From: Alphaproteobacteria bacterium
GTDB taxonomy: Bacteria > Pseudomonadota > Alphaproteobacteria > Micropepsales > Micropepsaceae
Reading direction: 5' to 3'
DNA length: 9,548 bases
NCBI GenBank assembly: GCA_025935155.1
Contig: JAICVV010000054.1
Location: 1-9,548, forward strand
Of the stretch, positions 1-6,514 are shown piece by piece; the stretch's first letter is position 1, and each line of letters opens with the position of its first letter. The notes under the pieces were generated by a model. The model had not been told where the DNA came from. It did no database searches and saw nothing but the letters and a program-made list of their open reading frames with translations. The translations under genes and the position numbers were made by a program.

Positions 1-71
1 GCCTGCAGCAGCGTGATCGAGTCGTCCGCCTCGACTTCCCTGCCGTCGATAATGATCTTGCGCGTGGGCAT
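1..71 (-). CDS. nuoG: NADH-quinone oxidoreductase subunit G, N-terminal fragment
   Basis: Only the first 23 codons are in the window; the rest lies beyond the left edge. The visible start, MPTRKIIIDGREVEADDSIT followed by LLQA, matches the opening of the ferredoxin-like [2Fe-2S] domain of NuoG, the large iron-sulfur subunit of the peripheral arm of complex I that passes electrons from NuoF towards NuoB. The cysteine ligands come later and are not visible. The ATG is chosen because AGGAA (79-83) sits 7 bases upstream. The gene follows nuoF after an unknown gene and a palindromic element, and probably shares the nuo transcript. Identification rests on 24 residues plus position. Confidence 0.85.
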   Translation of the reverse strand, partial: MPTRKIIIDGREVEADDSITLLQ

Positions 72-92
72 CAGCGGATTCCTGCCCCCCAC

Positions 93-180
93 TTCGTCAT
101 GGCCCGGCTTGTCCGGGCCATCCAATTTCCTTTTGCGGAGAAATCAATTGGGTCGCCCGCACAAGGCGGGCGATGACGAA
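93..180. repeat. Two-hairpin interspersed palindromic element
   Basis: The element lies in the 136-base gap between the unknown membrane-protein gene and nuoG. Its ends are inverted: TTCGTCAT (93-100) against ATGACGAA (173-180). Inside are two hairpins: GGCCCGG-CTTGT-CCGGGCC (101-119) and CGCCCGC-ACAAG-GCGGGCG (154-172). Between them ATCCAATT (120-127) pairs with AATTGGGT (146-153) with one G-T pair. The whole folds as a four-way-junction shape with a central loop at 128-145. The two hairpin loops are reverse complements, while the stems differ but stay fully paired. The general pattern (TCGTCATGGCC...CTTGT... and ...ACAAG...ATGACGA) resembles abundant intergenic repeats I recall from Rhizobiales and relatives. 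No transposase is present, so it would be non-autonomous. In the mRNA it lies about 20 bases before the nuoG start. Confidence 0.85.
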
Positions 181-207
181 ACTGGGAATGAGAGCCAGCG
201 CATAGCA

Positions 208-654
208 TCAGGCGGCCTCCGCCTGTTGCCCGATCAGTACGCGCATGCGCAGCGAATAGTGCGAGAGGTAGTCCTGCTTCTCATAATAGTCGGATGCAAA
301 GTATTTCTTGTGGTTCGCGAGCTGCGTTTTCGTCACCGCATACCATTGCGGAATGGGCGCCAACGCCAGGCATTCATCCAACGTGTACACCAGCCGCGCC
401 ACGTACCATTCGTAACGCTCAAACTCCTCGGCGTTGCCGTCAAATTTTTTTGCCTTCAGGTCCAGCTTGGTCAGATCGGGACTGGAGAAGCGGGGGTTCG
501 CCAGCGCCACGTCGCAATGCGAAAGATAGAGCTTCTTCGCCTTTTCGCCGCGCCACGCCAGCATCGTCAACACCGCAGCACCGACACCAATACCTGCCAC
601 AATCATCATCGCCAATGGTGGCTGCAGGATTTGTTTCTGCCGTTGCTCCGCCAT
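208..654 (-). CDS. Unknown single-pass membrane protein inside the nuo operon
   Basis: I do not recognise a named family for this 148-residue protein. It has a short charged N-terminus (MAEQRQKQ), one hydrophobic segment at about residues 14-34, then a soluble domain of about 110 residues rich in Tyr, Trp, Asp, Glu and Lys that looks helical. It contains a single conserved-looking Asn-Pro (ANPRF) after the membrane segment and two cysteines. It has no heme-binding CxxCH or metal motif and no cleavable signal. The ATG lies 5 bases after the nuoF stop, and the nuoF end plus spacer (GGAGTAGGGCGG) supplies the ribosome binding site, so the gene is almost certainly co-translated with nuoF. Unidentified reading frames between nuo genes are known in Paracoccus and Rhodobacter. 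A role in complex I assembly or in the membrane near it is only inference from position. Confidence 0.8.
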   Translation of the reverse strand: MAEQRQKQILQPPLAMMIVAGIGVGAAVLTMLAWRGEKAKKLYLSHCDVALANPRFSSPDLTKLDLKAKKFDGNAEEFERYEWYVARLVYTLDECLALAPIPQWYAVTKTQLANHKKYFASDYYEKQDYLSHYSLRMRVLIGQQAEAA

Positions 655-659
655 CCGCC

Positions 660-1961
660 CTACTCCGCCGCCAACGGCTGCATCGGCGCAGAATGCCGCG
701 CGCCATAGTCGCGAATGCGCTTCTCGATCTCAGGGCGGAAGTGGCGCAAAAATCCCTGCACCGGCCACGAGGCGCCCTCACCGAAGGCGCAGATGGTGTG
801 GCCTTCGATCTGCTTCGTCACCTCCTGCAGCAGATCGATGTCCGCCATGGTGGCGTCGCCCCGTCCCAAGCGCGTAATCACGCGCCACATCCAGCCGCAG
901 CCTTCGCGGCACGGCGTGCACTGGCCGCAGCTCTCGTGCTTGTAGAAATAGGCAAGCCGCTGGAACGCCTTGATGATGTCGGTGGATTTGTCCATCACGA
1001 TCACCGCGGCGGTGCCCAGGCCCGACTTCGCTTTCACCAGCGAATCGAAATCCATCAGAATGTTGTCGGCAATCTCCTTCGACAGCACCGGCATGGAAGA
1101 GCCGCCCGGGATCACACCCAGCAGATTGTCCCAGCCGCCGCGCACGCCGCCGGCATGCGTGTCGATCAGCTCGCGCAGCGGAATGCTCATCGCCTCTTCC
1201 ACATTGCACGGCTTGTTTACATGGCCGGAAATGCAGAAGACCTTCGTGCCGGTGTTGTTGGGCTGGCCGATGCTTGCGAACCAGTCCGCCCCGCGGCGCA
1301 TGATGTCCGGCACCATGGCGATGGTCTCGACATTGTTGACAGTGGTGGGGCAACCGTAGACGCCCGCGTTTGCCGGGAATGGCGGCTTCAGCCGCGGCTG
1401 TCCTTTCTTGCCCTCCAGGCTTTCGAGCAGTGCGGTTTCCTCGCCGCAGATATAGGCGCCGGCGCCGTGGACCACATAACAGTCGAACGGCCAACCGTTG
1501 ATATTGTCCTTGCCGATGAGGCGCGCTTCGTAGGCCTCATCCACCGCGCGCTGCAGCGCCTCGCGCTCACGGATGAATTCGCCGCGGATGTAGATGTAGC
1601 AGGCGTGAGCGCGCATTGCGAAAGCGGCGATGAGGCAGCCTTCGATCAGCAGATGCGGATCGTGCCGCATGATATCCCGGTCCTTGCAGGTGCCGGGTTC
1701 GGATTCATCGGCGTTGACGACGAGGTAGTGCGGCCGCTCTTTCACCTCCTTCGGCATGAAGGACCATTTGAGGCCGGTCGGGAATCCGGCGCCGCCGCGG
1801 CCGCGCAAAGCAGACTTCTTCACCTCGGCGATAATGGCATCGACGCCGCGTTCGAGAATTTGCTTGGTGCCGTCCCACGCGCCGCGCTTGCGCGCGCCTT
1901 CCAGCCATGGGCTGTGGAAGCCGTAGAGATTGGTGAAAATCCGATCGCGATCAGGCAGCAT
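660..1961 (-). CDS. nuoF: NADH-quinone oxidoreductase subunit F (NADH/FMN-binding)
   Basis: A full-length NuoF of 433 residues. It is the entry point of complex I: it binds NADH, transfers hydride to FMN, and passes electrons to the [4Fe-4S] cluster N3 on the cytoplasmic tip of the peripheral arm. The glycine-rich NADH/FMN motif [13 protein letters not shown] is at residues 54-66, the FMN-contacting [15 protein letters not shown] at 82-96, and the second glycine-rich loop [20 protein letters not shown] at 166-185. The N3 ligands are visible as C345-x2-C348-x2-C351 (ESCGQCTPC) and C391 (HTICAFGEG). The start codon overlaps the nuoE stop by one base (TGATG). The stop is followed after 5 bases by the unknown membrane-protein gene. 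Nothing is missing or odd. Confidence 0.98.
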   Translation of the reverse strand: MLPDRDRIFTNLYGFHSPWLEGARKRGAWDGTKQILERGVDAIIAEVKKSALRGRGGAGFPTGLKWSFMPKEVKERPHYLVVNADESEPGTCKDRDIMRHDPHLLIEGCLIAAFAMRAHACYIYIRGEFIREREALQRAVDEAYEARLIGKDNINGWPFDCYVVHGAGAYICGEETALLESLEGKKGQPRLKPPFPANAGVYGCPTTVNNVETIAMVPDIMRRGADWFASIGQPNNTGTKVFCISGHVNKPCNVEEAMSIPLRELIDTHAGGVRGGWDNLLGVIPGGSSMPVLSKEIADNILMDFDSLVKAKSGLGTAAVIVMDKSTDIIKAFQRLAYFYKHESCGQCTPCREGCGWMWRVITRLGRGDATMADIDLLQEVTKQIEGHTICAFGEGASWPVQGFLRHFRPEIEKRIRDYGARHSAPMQPLAAE

Positions 1962-2689
1962 CAGCTTGCCGCTCCGGGTGGTTTCTGCACCGGCGCCGCG
2001 CGCTCCGAGCCAGCCGCCGTGGGCCGTTTCGCATCGTCATCGGAGACGCCGGAATTGGCCGGATGACTGTAGCCCCCCTCGTACAGTTTCGGATCCGTCA
2101 AAGTCAGTGCGCCGCCCGCCGGTTCCGAGGAATGGCGGCCATCCTGCGGGCCGGGATTCGGTGTCTCACCGCGGCGCAGCGCTTCAAGAATGCGCTCGGT
2201 CGCAGCTCCATCCAAATCCTCGTAATAATCCTTGCCGATCTGCATCATCGGCGCATTCACGCAAGCGCCGAGGCACTCCACTTCGGTCCACGAGAATTTG
2301 CCATCCGCGGAAACCACATTCGGGCGCGGCTCAATATGCTTCCTGCACGCGGCAACCACCTCGTCTGAGCCGCGCAACCAGCACGGGGTCGTGGTGCACA
2401 CCTGCACGAGATGCTCCCCCACCGGCACCAGGTTGAACATGGTATAGAACGTGGCGACTTCCAGCACCCGCATCACTGGCATGTCGAGAATGCGCGCGAC
2501 CTCCTCGATCATCCGCTGCGTCACCCATCCTTCCTGCTCTTGCCCGATCCACAACGCGGCAATCACGGCACTGCGCTGACGCCCGGGTGGATATTTCGCG
2601 ATCCACCGGTCCACCAGTTTTCGATTCCCTTCCGAGAACGCGAAGCGGGCAGGCTGCTCATCGGCTGGTGCAAGGCGGCGGAAGCTCAC
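1961..2689 (-). CDS. nuoE: NADH-quinone oxidoreductase subunit E (24 kDa, [2Fe-2S])
   Basis: A 242-residue NuoE, which holds the off-path [2Fe-2S] cluster N1a next to NuoF. It has the thioredoxin-like fold with ligands C98-x4-C103 (VCTTTPC) and C139-x3-C143 (ECLGAC); the helical N-terminal domain includes [14 protein letters not shown] at 78-91. The open frame runs upstream to 2815, but I place the start at GTG 2689. That codon overlaps the nuoD stop in a GTGA junction, has GGGGAG 9 bases upstream, and gives the family's normal N-terminus (SFRRLAP...). Residues from about 175 onward form a low-complexity tail rich in Gly, Pro, Ser and Asp, a feature I associate with alphaproteobacterial NuoE. 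The stop overlaps the nuoF start by one base. Confidence 0.95.
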   Translation of the reverse strand: MSFRRLAPADEQPARFAFSEGNRKLVDRWIAKYPPGRQRSAVIAALWIGQEQEGWVTQRMIEEVARILDMPVMRVLEVATFYTMFNLVPVGEHLVQVCTTTPCWLRGSDEVVAACRKHIEPRPNVVSADGKFSWTEVECLGACVNAPMMQIGKDYYEDLDGAATERILEALRRGETPNPGPQDGRHSSEPAGGALTLTDPKLYEGGYSHPANSGVSDDDAKRPTAAGSERAAPVQKPPGAAS

Positions 2690-3882
2690 CGGTCGATCTC
2701 CCCGAAGACGACATCGATAGAACCCAGCACGGATGGCACGTCGGCCAGCATGTAGCCTTTGCACATGTAATCCATCGCCTGCAAATGCGCGAAGGAGGGC
2801 GCGCGGATTTTGCAACGATACGGTTTGTTCTCACCTTCCGACACCAAATATACGCCGAACTCGCCCTTGGGCGCCTCCACCGCCGCATACACCTCGCCCT
2901 CCGGTACGCGATAGCCCTCGGTGAACAGCTTGAACTGATGGATCATCGCCTCCATGGAGCGCTTCATTTCGCCACGCTTGGGGGGCGCGATCTTGTTGTC
3001 TTCCGTCATCACCGGCCCATCCGGCATGCGCTCGATGCACTGGCGCATGATGTTTGTGGCCTGCCGCATCTCTTCTATGCGAATGAGGTAGCGGTCGTAA
3101 TTGTCACCGTTCTTTCCGACAGGGATCTGGAATTCGAAATCGCTGTAGCACTCGTAAGGCTGGGCGCGGCGAAGGTCCCACGCTACGCCCGTCGAGCGCA
3201 GCATCGGGCCGCTCATCGCCCAAGCTTCTGCATCGGCGCGGTCGATCTTGCCGATGTCCACATTGCGCTGCTTGAAGATTCGATTTTCCGTCAGCAAAGT
3301 TTCCAGATCGTCCAGCACCTGGGGGAAGCCGCCACTCCAAACGTAGATGTCTTCCAGCAGCGCTGGCGGACAATCCTGATGCACGCCGCCGGTGCGAAAG
3401 TAATTGGCGTGCAGGCGCGCCCCGGACGCGCGCTCGTAGAAAATCATCAGCTTTTCGCGTTCTTCGAAACCCCATAACGGAGGGGTGAGCGCGCCGACGT
3501 CCAGCGCCTGAGTCGTCACCTGCAGCAGATGGTTCAAAATGCGGCCGATCTCGCAGAACAGCACGCGAATGTACTGCCCGCGTTTCGGCACTTCGAGACC
3601 GAGCAGTTTCTCCGCCGCGAGCGAAAAGGCGTGCTCCTGATTCATAGGACAGACATAGTCGAGCCGGTCAAAGTACGGGAGCGCCTGCATGTAAGTTTTG
3701 TACTCGATGAGCTTCTCGGTGCCGCGATGCAGCAGCCCGATATGCGGATCGACGCGGGTGATGAGCTCGCCGTCCATCTCCAGCACCATGCGCAGCACGC
3801 CGTGCGCTGCGGGATGCTGCGGCCCGAAATTCAGCGTGATGGTGTTATCGGTGACCGCGCCGCCACCAGGTGCATCGCTCAT
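2686..3882 (-). CDS. nuoD: NADH-quinone oxidoreductase subunit D (49 kDa)
   Basis: A 398-residue NuoD, the 49 kDa subunit that forms the quinone pocket together with NuoB at the junction with the membrane arm. The N-terminal [13 protein letters not shown] (19-31), [10 protein letters not shown] (51-60) and the [14 protein letters not shown] segment (72-85) are diagnostic. His27 and Tyr76 have the spacing of the quinone-headgroup His/Tyr pair of Thermus Nqo4. The C-terminus [11 protein letters not shown] is typical. The open frame extends to 3933, but ATG 3882 is preferred because it overlaps the nuoC stop as ATGA and gives a normal N-terminus (MSDAPGG). nuoC and nuoD are separate genes here, unlike the nuoCD fusion of Escherichia coli. 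The stop overlaps the nuoE GTG start by 4 bases. Confidence 0.97.
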   Translation of the reverse strand: MSDAPGGGAVTDNTITLNFGPQHPAAHGVLRMVLEMDGELITRVDPHIGLLHRGTEKLIEYKTYMQALPYFDRLDYVCPMNQEHAFSLAAEKLLGLEVPKRGQYIRVLFCEIGRILNHLLQVTTQALDVGALTPPLWGFEEREKLMIFYERASGARLHANYFRTGGVHQDCPPALLEDIYVWSGGFPQVLDDLETLLTENRIFKQRNVDIGKIDRADAEAWAMSGPMLRSTGVAWDLRRAQPYECYSDFEFQIPVGKNGDNYDRYLIRIEEMRQATNIMRQCIERMPDGPVMTEDNKIAPPKRGEMKRSMEAMIHQFKLFTEGYRVPEGEVYAAVEAPKGEFGVYLVSEGENKPYRCKIRAPSFAHLQAMDYMCKGYMLADVPSVLGSIDVVFGEIDR

Positions 3883-4484
3883 GCCTTGGTTGCCTTTTCG
3901 TCGCCGATCGCCGCGCCTCGCAGGCCTTCCCACGGACTCGCAAAATCGAATTCGCGGAATTCTTGCACCAGCTGCACCGGCTGATACATCACACGCTTCA
4001 GTTCGTCGTCATACCGCAGTTCGACAAAGCCGGTGAGCGGGAAATCCTTGCGGAGCGGATACCCGTCGAACCCGTAGTCGGTGAGGATCCGGCGCAGGTC
4101 GGGGTGATCGGAAAATACTACGCCATACATGTCGAAGGTCTCGCGCTCGAACCAATTGGCGGAGGCATGCAACGAAACGATCGACGGCAGAGGAGTTTTC
4201 TCGTCCGTTTGCACCTTCACCCGGATACGCCGGTTTTTGGTGAGTGAAAGCAGGTGATAAATTACATCGAAGCGCTTCGCGCGCTTCGGCCAATCCACGC
4301 CGCAGATGTCCAGCAGGACGCGGAATTCGCACTCTATGTCGTCGCGAAGGAACTCAATCGTCTCAGTCAATCGCTCGCCTGCAATCGTCAGCGTCAACTC
4401 GCCCCGATCATATTTCTGTTCCAGCACCGCGCCGGGAATCGCTTGCGCGACATGGTTGCCCAAGGCGTTCAGATCGAGAGCCAT
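3879..4484 (-). CDS. nuoC: NADH-quinone oxidoreductase subunit C (30 kDa)
   Basis: A 201-residue NuoC, a structural subunit of the connecting part of the peripheral arm, bound beside NuoD and NuoB and carrying no cofactor. The 30 kDa family signature is clear at about residues 112-134 ([19 protein letters not shown] and then RRIL), followed by the [11 protein letters not shown] segment (142-152). The start ATG lies 9 bases after the nuoB stop; the GAGG of the nuoB stop region (TGAGG) serves as ribosome binding site. The stop overlaps the nuoD start (ATGA), which suggests coupled translation of the two partners. Length and motifs are ordinary for a stand-alone NuoC. Confidence 0.97.
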   Translation of the reverse strand: MALDLNALGNHVAQAIPGAVLEQKYDRGELTLTIAGERLTETIEFLRDDIECEFRVLLDICGVDWPKRAKRFDVIYHLLSLTKNRRIRVKVQTDEKTPLPSIVSLHASANWFERETFDMYGVVFSDHPDLRRILTDYGFDGYPLRKDFPLTGFVELRYDDELKRVMYQPVQLVQEFREFDFASPWEGLRGAAIGDEKATKA

Positions 4485-4493
4485 GTGAAAGCC

Positions 4494-5054
4494 TCAGCGG
4501 TCGATCGTGCCGGTGCGGCGGATTTTTCGCTGCAGCAGCATGATACCATAGACGAGCGCCTCCGCCGTCGGCGGACAACCGGGCACGTAGATGTCGACCG
4601 GCACGATGCGGTCGCACCCGCGCACCACGGAATAGGAGTAGTGGTAATACCCCCCGCCATTGGCGCACGAGCCCATCGAAATCACGTATCTGGGCTCCGG
4701 CATCTGGTCGTAGACCTTCCGGAGCGCGGGCGCCATTTTGTTGCACAGTGTCCCGGCAACGATCATTACGTCCGACTGGCGCGGGCTCCCTCGCGGCGCC
4801 ACGCCGAAGCGCTCCAGATCGTAGCGCGGCATGGAAGCCTGCATCATCTCAACAGCGCAGCAGGCAAGCCCGAACGTCATCCACATCAGCGAACCCGTGC
4901 GCGCCCAGTTAATCAGCGCGTCAGCGCTGGCAACCAGAAATCCCTTGTCCTGCATCGCCGCCTGCACTTCGCGGAAATAGGGATCGTTGACCGGAATTGG
5001 CCTGCCGCCTTCAACGCCCACGCGCGCCGCCGTGCCTGCGGGGATCACTCCCAT
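4494..5054 (-). CDS. nuoB: NADH-quinone oxidoreductase subunit B ([4Fe-4S] N2)
   Basis: A 186-residue NuoB that binds cluster N2, the last iron-sulfur centre before quinone. The ligands are the tandem pair C65-C66 ([11 protein letters not shown]), C130 ([10 protein letters not shown]) and C160 ([11 protein letters not shown]). The open frame extends upstream to 5273 through nuoA, so the start must be chosen. ATG 5054 has GGAAGGGAG ending 7 bases upstream and gives the usual MGVIPAG N-terminus. This makes nuoB overlap the end of nuoA by 10 bases. GTG two codons further on is an alternative start but has poorer spacing. The stop lies 9 bases before nuoC. Confidence 0.97.
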   Translation of the reverse strand: MGVIPAGTAARVGVEGGRPIPVNDPYFREVQAAMQDKGFLVASADALINWARTGSLMWMTFGLACCAVEMMQASMPRYDLERFGVAPRGSPRQSDVMIVAGTLCNKMAPALRKVYDQMPEPRYVISMGSCANGGGYYHYSYSVVRGCDRIVPVDIYVPGCPPTAEALVYGIMLLQRKIRRTGTIDR

Positions 5055-5410
5055 TCGAGCGCTCCCTTCCGCCATTCGTAAATGAAGCCGACCGTCAGCA
5101 CGCCCAGGAACACCATCATAGACCAGAAGGCGTACACACCGGTCTTGCCCAGGGTAATCGCCCACGGAAACAGGAAGGCGACTTCCAGATCGAAAATGAT
5201 GAAGAGCAGCGTGACGAGGTAGTACCGCACATCGAATTTCATGCGCGAATCGCCGAAGGCGTTGAACCCGCACTCATAGGCGGACAGCTTCTCGGGATCC
5301 GGCTTGGACGGCGCAACAATCAGCGGCACCAGCAAGAACACGACGCAAAGCGCGCCGGCGATGCCGATGAAAATCAGGATCGGCAAATACTCGATCAACA
5401 GCTGATTCAT
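5045..5410 (-). CDS. nuoA: NADH-quinone oxidoreductase subunit A
   Basis: A 121-residue NuoA, a small membrane subunit at the foot of the quinone channel. Three membrane segments are visible, at about 7-33, 62-85 and 92-112. The long loop between the first two carries YECGF (45-49), the conserved cysteine of the flexible loop, and segment two carries the conserved acidic FDLEVAF (D74, E76). It is the first gene of the nuo operon; GAGGTAAGGG lies just upstream of the ATG. Its last 10 bases overlap the start of nuoB. All family features are present. Confidence 0.97.
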   Translation of the reverse strand: MNQLLIEYLPILIFIGIAGALCVVFLLVPLIVAPSKPDPEKLSAYECGFNAFGDSRMKFDVRYYLVTLLFIIFDLEVAFLFPWAITLGKTGVYAFWSMMVFLGVLTVGFIYEWRKGALEWE

Positions 5411-5480
5411 TCTGTACCCTTACCTCAAAACCGCGGGTTGTGGGCAAGGGTGCGGGATCAAGGTGCGTCGTTTTTCAAGG

Positions 5481-5498
5481 GAATGCCGGACGGCATTC
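5481..5498. promoter_or_regulatory. Perfect palindrome GAATGCCG-ga-CGGCATTC upstream of nuoA
   Basis: A perfect 8-base inverted repeat with a 2-base centre, 71 bases upstream of the nuoA start. A further half-site in the inverted orientation (GGCATTC, 5561-5567) lies on the other side of the predicted promoter, and the 10-mer GGCATTCGCG occurs at both 5492-5501 and 5561-5570. No T-run follows on either strand, so it is not an intrinsic terminator. A repressor or activator site, or a hairpin in the nuo leader RNA, is possible. I do not recognise the regulator. The rest of the 169-base nuoA to repeat gap shows only a small GCGG-TTTTT-CCGC hairpin (5537-5549). Confidence 0.45.
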
Positions 5499-5507
5499 GC
5501 GGACGCG

Positions 5508-5536
5508 GTTTAAGCCATGATTTGCAAGGAGAACAA
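5508..5536 (-). promoter_or_regulatory. Possible sigma-70-type promoter for the nuo operon
   Basis: On the minus strand TTGTTC (5531-5536) and TTAAAC (5508-5513) are separated by 17 bases, about 100 bases upstream of nuoA. Both boxes are only partial matches. The call is supported by position, correct spacing and the lack of a better candidate between tRNA-Asp and nuoA. Confidence 0.35.
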
Positions 5537-5579
5537 GCGGTTTTTCCGCCACAAACTGCGGGCATTCGCGTAGGGGCCA

Positions 5580-5673
5580 GCTTGCCATCCGAAGCTGCGC
5601 GATGCAGAGCGGTCCGCCTTCGCTAGCCTACGGACGGACTCGCCATCGTCCGCTGCCACGCAGCGTAGGATGG
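5580..5673 (-). repeat. tRNA-end palindromic repeat, short copy (at tRNA-Asp)
   Basis: This element starts with the CCA of tRNA-Asp and runs 94 bases towards nuoA. Its ends are inverted repeats: 5584-5597 (GCCATCCGAAGCTG) pairs with 5661-5674 (CAGCGTAGGATGGC) at 12 of 14 positions. A hairpin at 5642-5674 (GCCATC, then CGCTG-ccacg-CAGCG, then GATGGC) abuts and includes the tRNA CCA. The distal 40 bases (5580-5619) match 6516-6555 of the longer copy at 36 of 40 positions, including an identical run of 22. The tRNA-proximal end (GCAGCGTAGGATGG) matches GCAGCGTAGGCTGG of the other copy at 13 of 14. Its interior looks like a deleted version of the longer copy. No gene lies inside it. Confidence 0.85.
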
Positions 5674-5747
5674 CGGGAGCGACGGGGCTCGAACCCGCGA
5701 CCTTCGGCGTGACAGGCCGACGCTCTAACCAACTGAGCTACGCCCCC
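5671..5747 (-). tRNA. tRNA-Asp (anticodon GUC)
   Basis: A complete 77-base cloverleaf including encoded CCA. The acceptor stem GGGGGCG pairs with CGCTCCC (one G-T), the D-arm is GCTC-AGTTGGTTA-GAGC, the anticodon arm is TCGGC-CTGTCAC-GCCGA with GTC at 5711-5713, and the T-arm loop is TTCGAGC. The discriminator is G, as expected for tRNA-Asp. The gene lies between the EF-hand gene and the nuo operon. Its CCA is also the first three bases of the adjoining palindromic repeat. Confidence 0.97.
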
Positions 5748-5761
5748 GCGGGCGAAAGTGC

Positions 5762-5790
5762 CGTGTAGGGCTGCACGCGGCAGAGGTCAA
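5762..5790 (-). promoter_or_regulatory. Probable tRNA-Asp promoter
   Basis: On the minus strand TTGACC (5785-5790), a 17-base spacer and TACACG (5762-5767) lie 15 bases before the mature tRNA 5' end. The -35 box is near consensus and the -10 box is weak. It is placed in the 56-base gap after the EF-hand gene and implies a very short 5' leader. Confidence 0.55.
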
Positions 5791-5803
5791 GCTGACGGGT
5801 TAG

Positions 5804-6238
5804 TCAGTCGCGATCGGGCGGACGGCGCTGTGGATGCAGTTCCCTGGGTTCCACCTTCCCGTCGCCGTTCACATCCATCTGATCGAAGAGGGAGCGAACA
5901 GTGGCGGCAAACTCATCGAAATCGATGCAGCCCTTTCCCTTGAAGTCGACCAGTGGCGAATAGGTCGATTGGTCCTGCTGCCAGCGGCGATCGTTTACCG
6001 CGCGCGCTTCGTCCGCATCGAGACAGCCGGTATGCTTCACATCGGCGTTGGCGAAATCCGCGCGTAGGCCCTGCTCCATCTCGGCCCGGGTAATCGTGCC
6101 GTCATGATTGAGATCATAGGCTTCGAGAATGCCGCGCGCGGGACGGTATTCCGGCTGCTCCTGCGCGGGCGGCGGATGATGGCCGCCGCAACCGGCGAGT
6201 AGCAAGCACAAACATGACCACCAAAGGGCCTTGCTCAT
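5804..6238 (-). CDS. EF-hand calcium-binding lipoprotein
   Basis: A 144-residue protein with a short lipoprotein signal: Lys3, a hydrophobic core, and the lipobox LLAGC with Cys17 as the predicted lipidated residue. A Pro/Gln-rich linker (22-33) follows. Four EF-hand-type loops are visible. Loop 1 (42-53, DLNHDGTITRAE) and loop 4 (122-133, DVNGDGKVEPRE) have canonical ligand spacing. Loops 2 (66-77) and 3 (98-109) carry Lys at ligand position 3 and Thr or Lys at position 5, so they probably bind Ca2+ poorly. It should sit in the periplasm, anchored in the inner or outer membrane; its role is unknown. The ATG overlaps the stop of the GIY-YIG gene (ATGA) and has AGAGG upstream, which favours this start over the in-frame extension. 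No terminator is seen before tRNA-Asp. Confidence 0.88.
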   Translation of the reverse strand: MSKALWWSCLCLLLAGCGGHHPPPAQEQPEYRPARGILEAYDLNHDGTITRAEMEQGLRADFANADVKHTGCLDADEARAVNDRRWQQDQSTYSPLVDFKGKGCIDFDEFAATVRSLFDQMDVNGDGKVEPRELHPQRRPPDRD

Positions 6239-6477
6239 TTGAGCCTCTTCTTGGCGAATGCTCGTCCGGAGCCCGTTTTCAGATAGCGCTCGAAATCGAC
6301 GGCCACCTGATCGCGCGAGAACGCAAAATAGCTCAGCAACCGCCACGGACGATATTTGGATGTGTGCGGAGATTGACCAGCATTGTGCTTTTTCAGCCGG
6401 GTCCGAAGATCATCAGTTAAGCCAGTATAAGTTTGGCTTGGGTCAGAAACACTTTCCAAGAAATAGACGTATTTCAA
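6235..6477 (-). CDS. Minimal GIY-YIG nuclease-like protein (80 aa)
   Basis: An 80-residue single-domain GIY-YIG protein of the small stand-alone type (COG2827-like). The two half-motifs appear as YVYFLE (3-8) and YTG (17-19). Helix residues Arg27 (DLRTRL) and His31-Asn32 (KKHNAG) follow, then the PW of KYRPWRL and the metal-binding Glu63 in DFERYLKTGSG (61-71). All catalytic positions I expect in the superfamily are therefore present. No ATG fits: the frame stays open upstream for 69 codons into tRNA-Val, which cannot be coding. I place the start at TTG 6477, with GGAGGG (6482-6487) 4 bases upstream, giving the usual (M)KYVYFLES N-terminus. The palindromic repeat ends 38 bases upstream of it. 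The stop is coupled to the EF-hand gene. The cellular role of this family is poorly known; a link to the neighbouring repeat is inference. Confidence 0.85.
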   Translation of the reverse strand: MKYVYFLESVSDPSQTYTGLTDDLRTRLKKHNAGQSPHTSKYRPWRLLSYFAFSRDQVAVDFERYLKTGSGRAFAKKRLK

Positions 6478-6481
6478 CGTG

Positions 6482-6487
6482 CCCTCC
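6482..6487 (-). promoter_or_regulatory. Ribosome binding site that fixes the TTG start of the GIY-YIG gene
   Basis: GGAGGG on the minus strand is followed by CACG and then TTG. It is the strongest Shine-Dalgarno match in this region and lies just before the first residue of the conserved domain. It argues against any longer protein reading through the repeat. Confidence 0.6.
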
Positions 6488-6514
6488 GCTCGCCTTGCCT
6501 TGCAGAGTCCCGCG

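Noticed and set aside
294..2066. A 590-codon open frame on the plus strand, and other long frames opposite nuoF, nuoE, nuoD and lon
   Set aside because: They lie antisense to well-identified genes, have Arg/His/Ala-rich compositions typical of GC-rich shadow frames, and show no recognisable domain.
2690..2815. Upstream extension of nuoE to 2815
   Set aside because: It would overlap nuoD by 130 bases with a non-conserved Arg-rich N-terminus. GTG 2689 has a GTGA junction and a ribosome binding site.
5055..5273. Upstream extension of nuoB to 5273
   Set aside because: It covers most of nuoA in another frame and lacks any NuoB-like sequence. ATG 5054 has a strong ribosome binding site.
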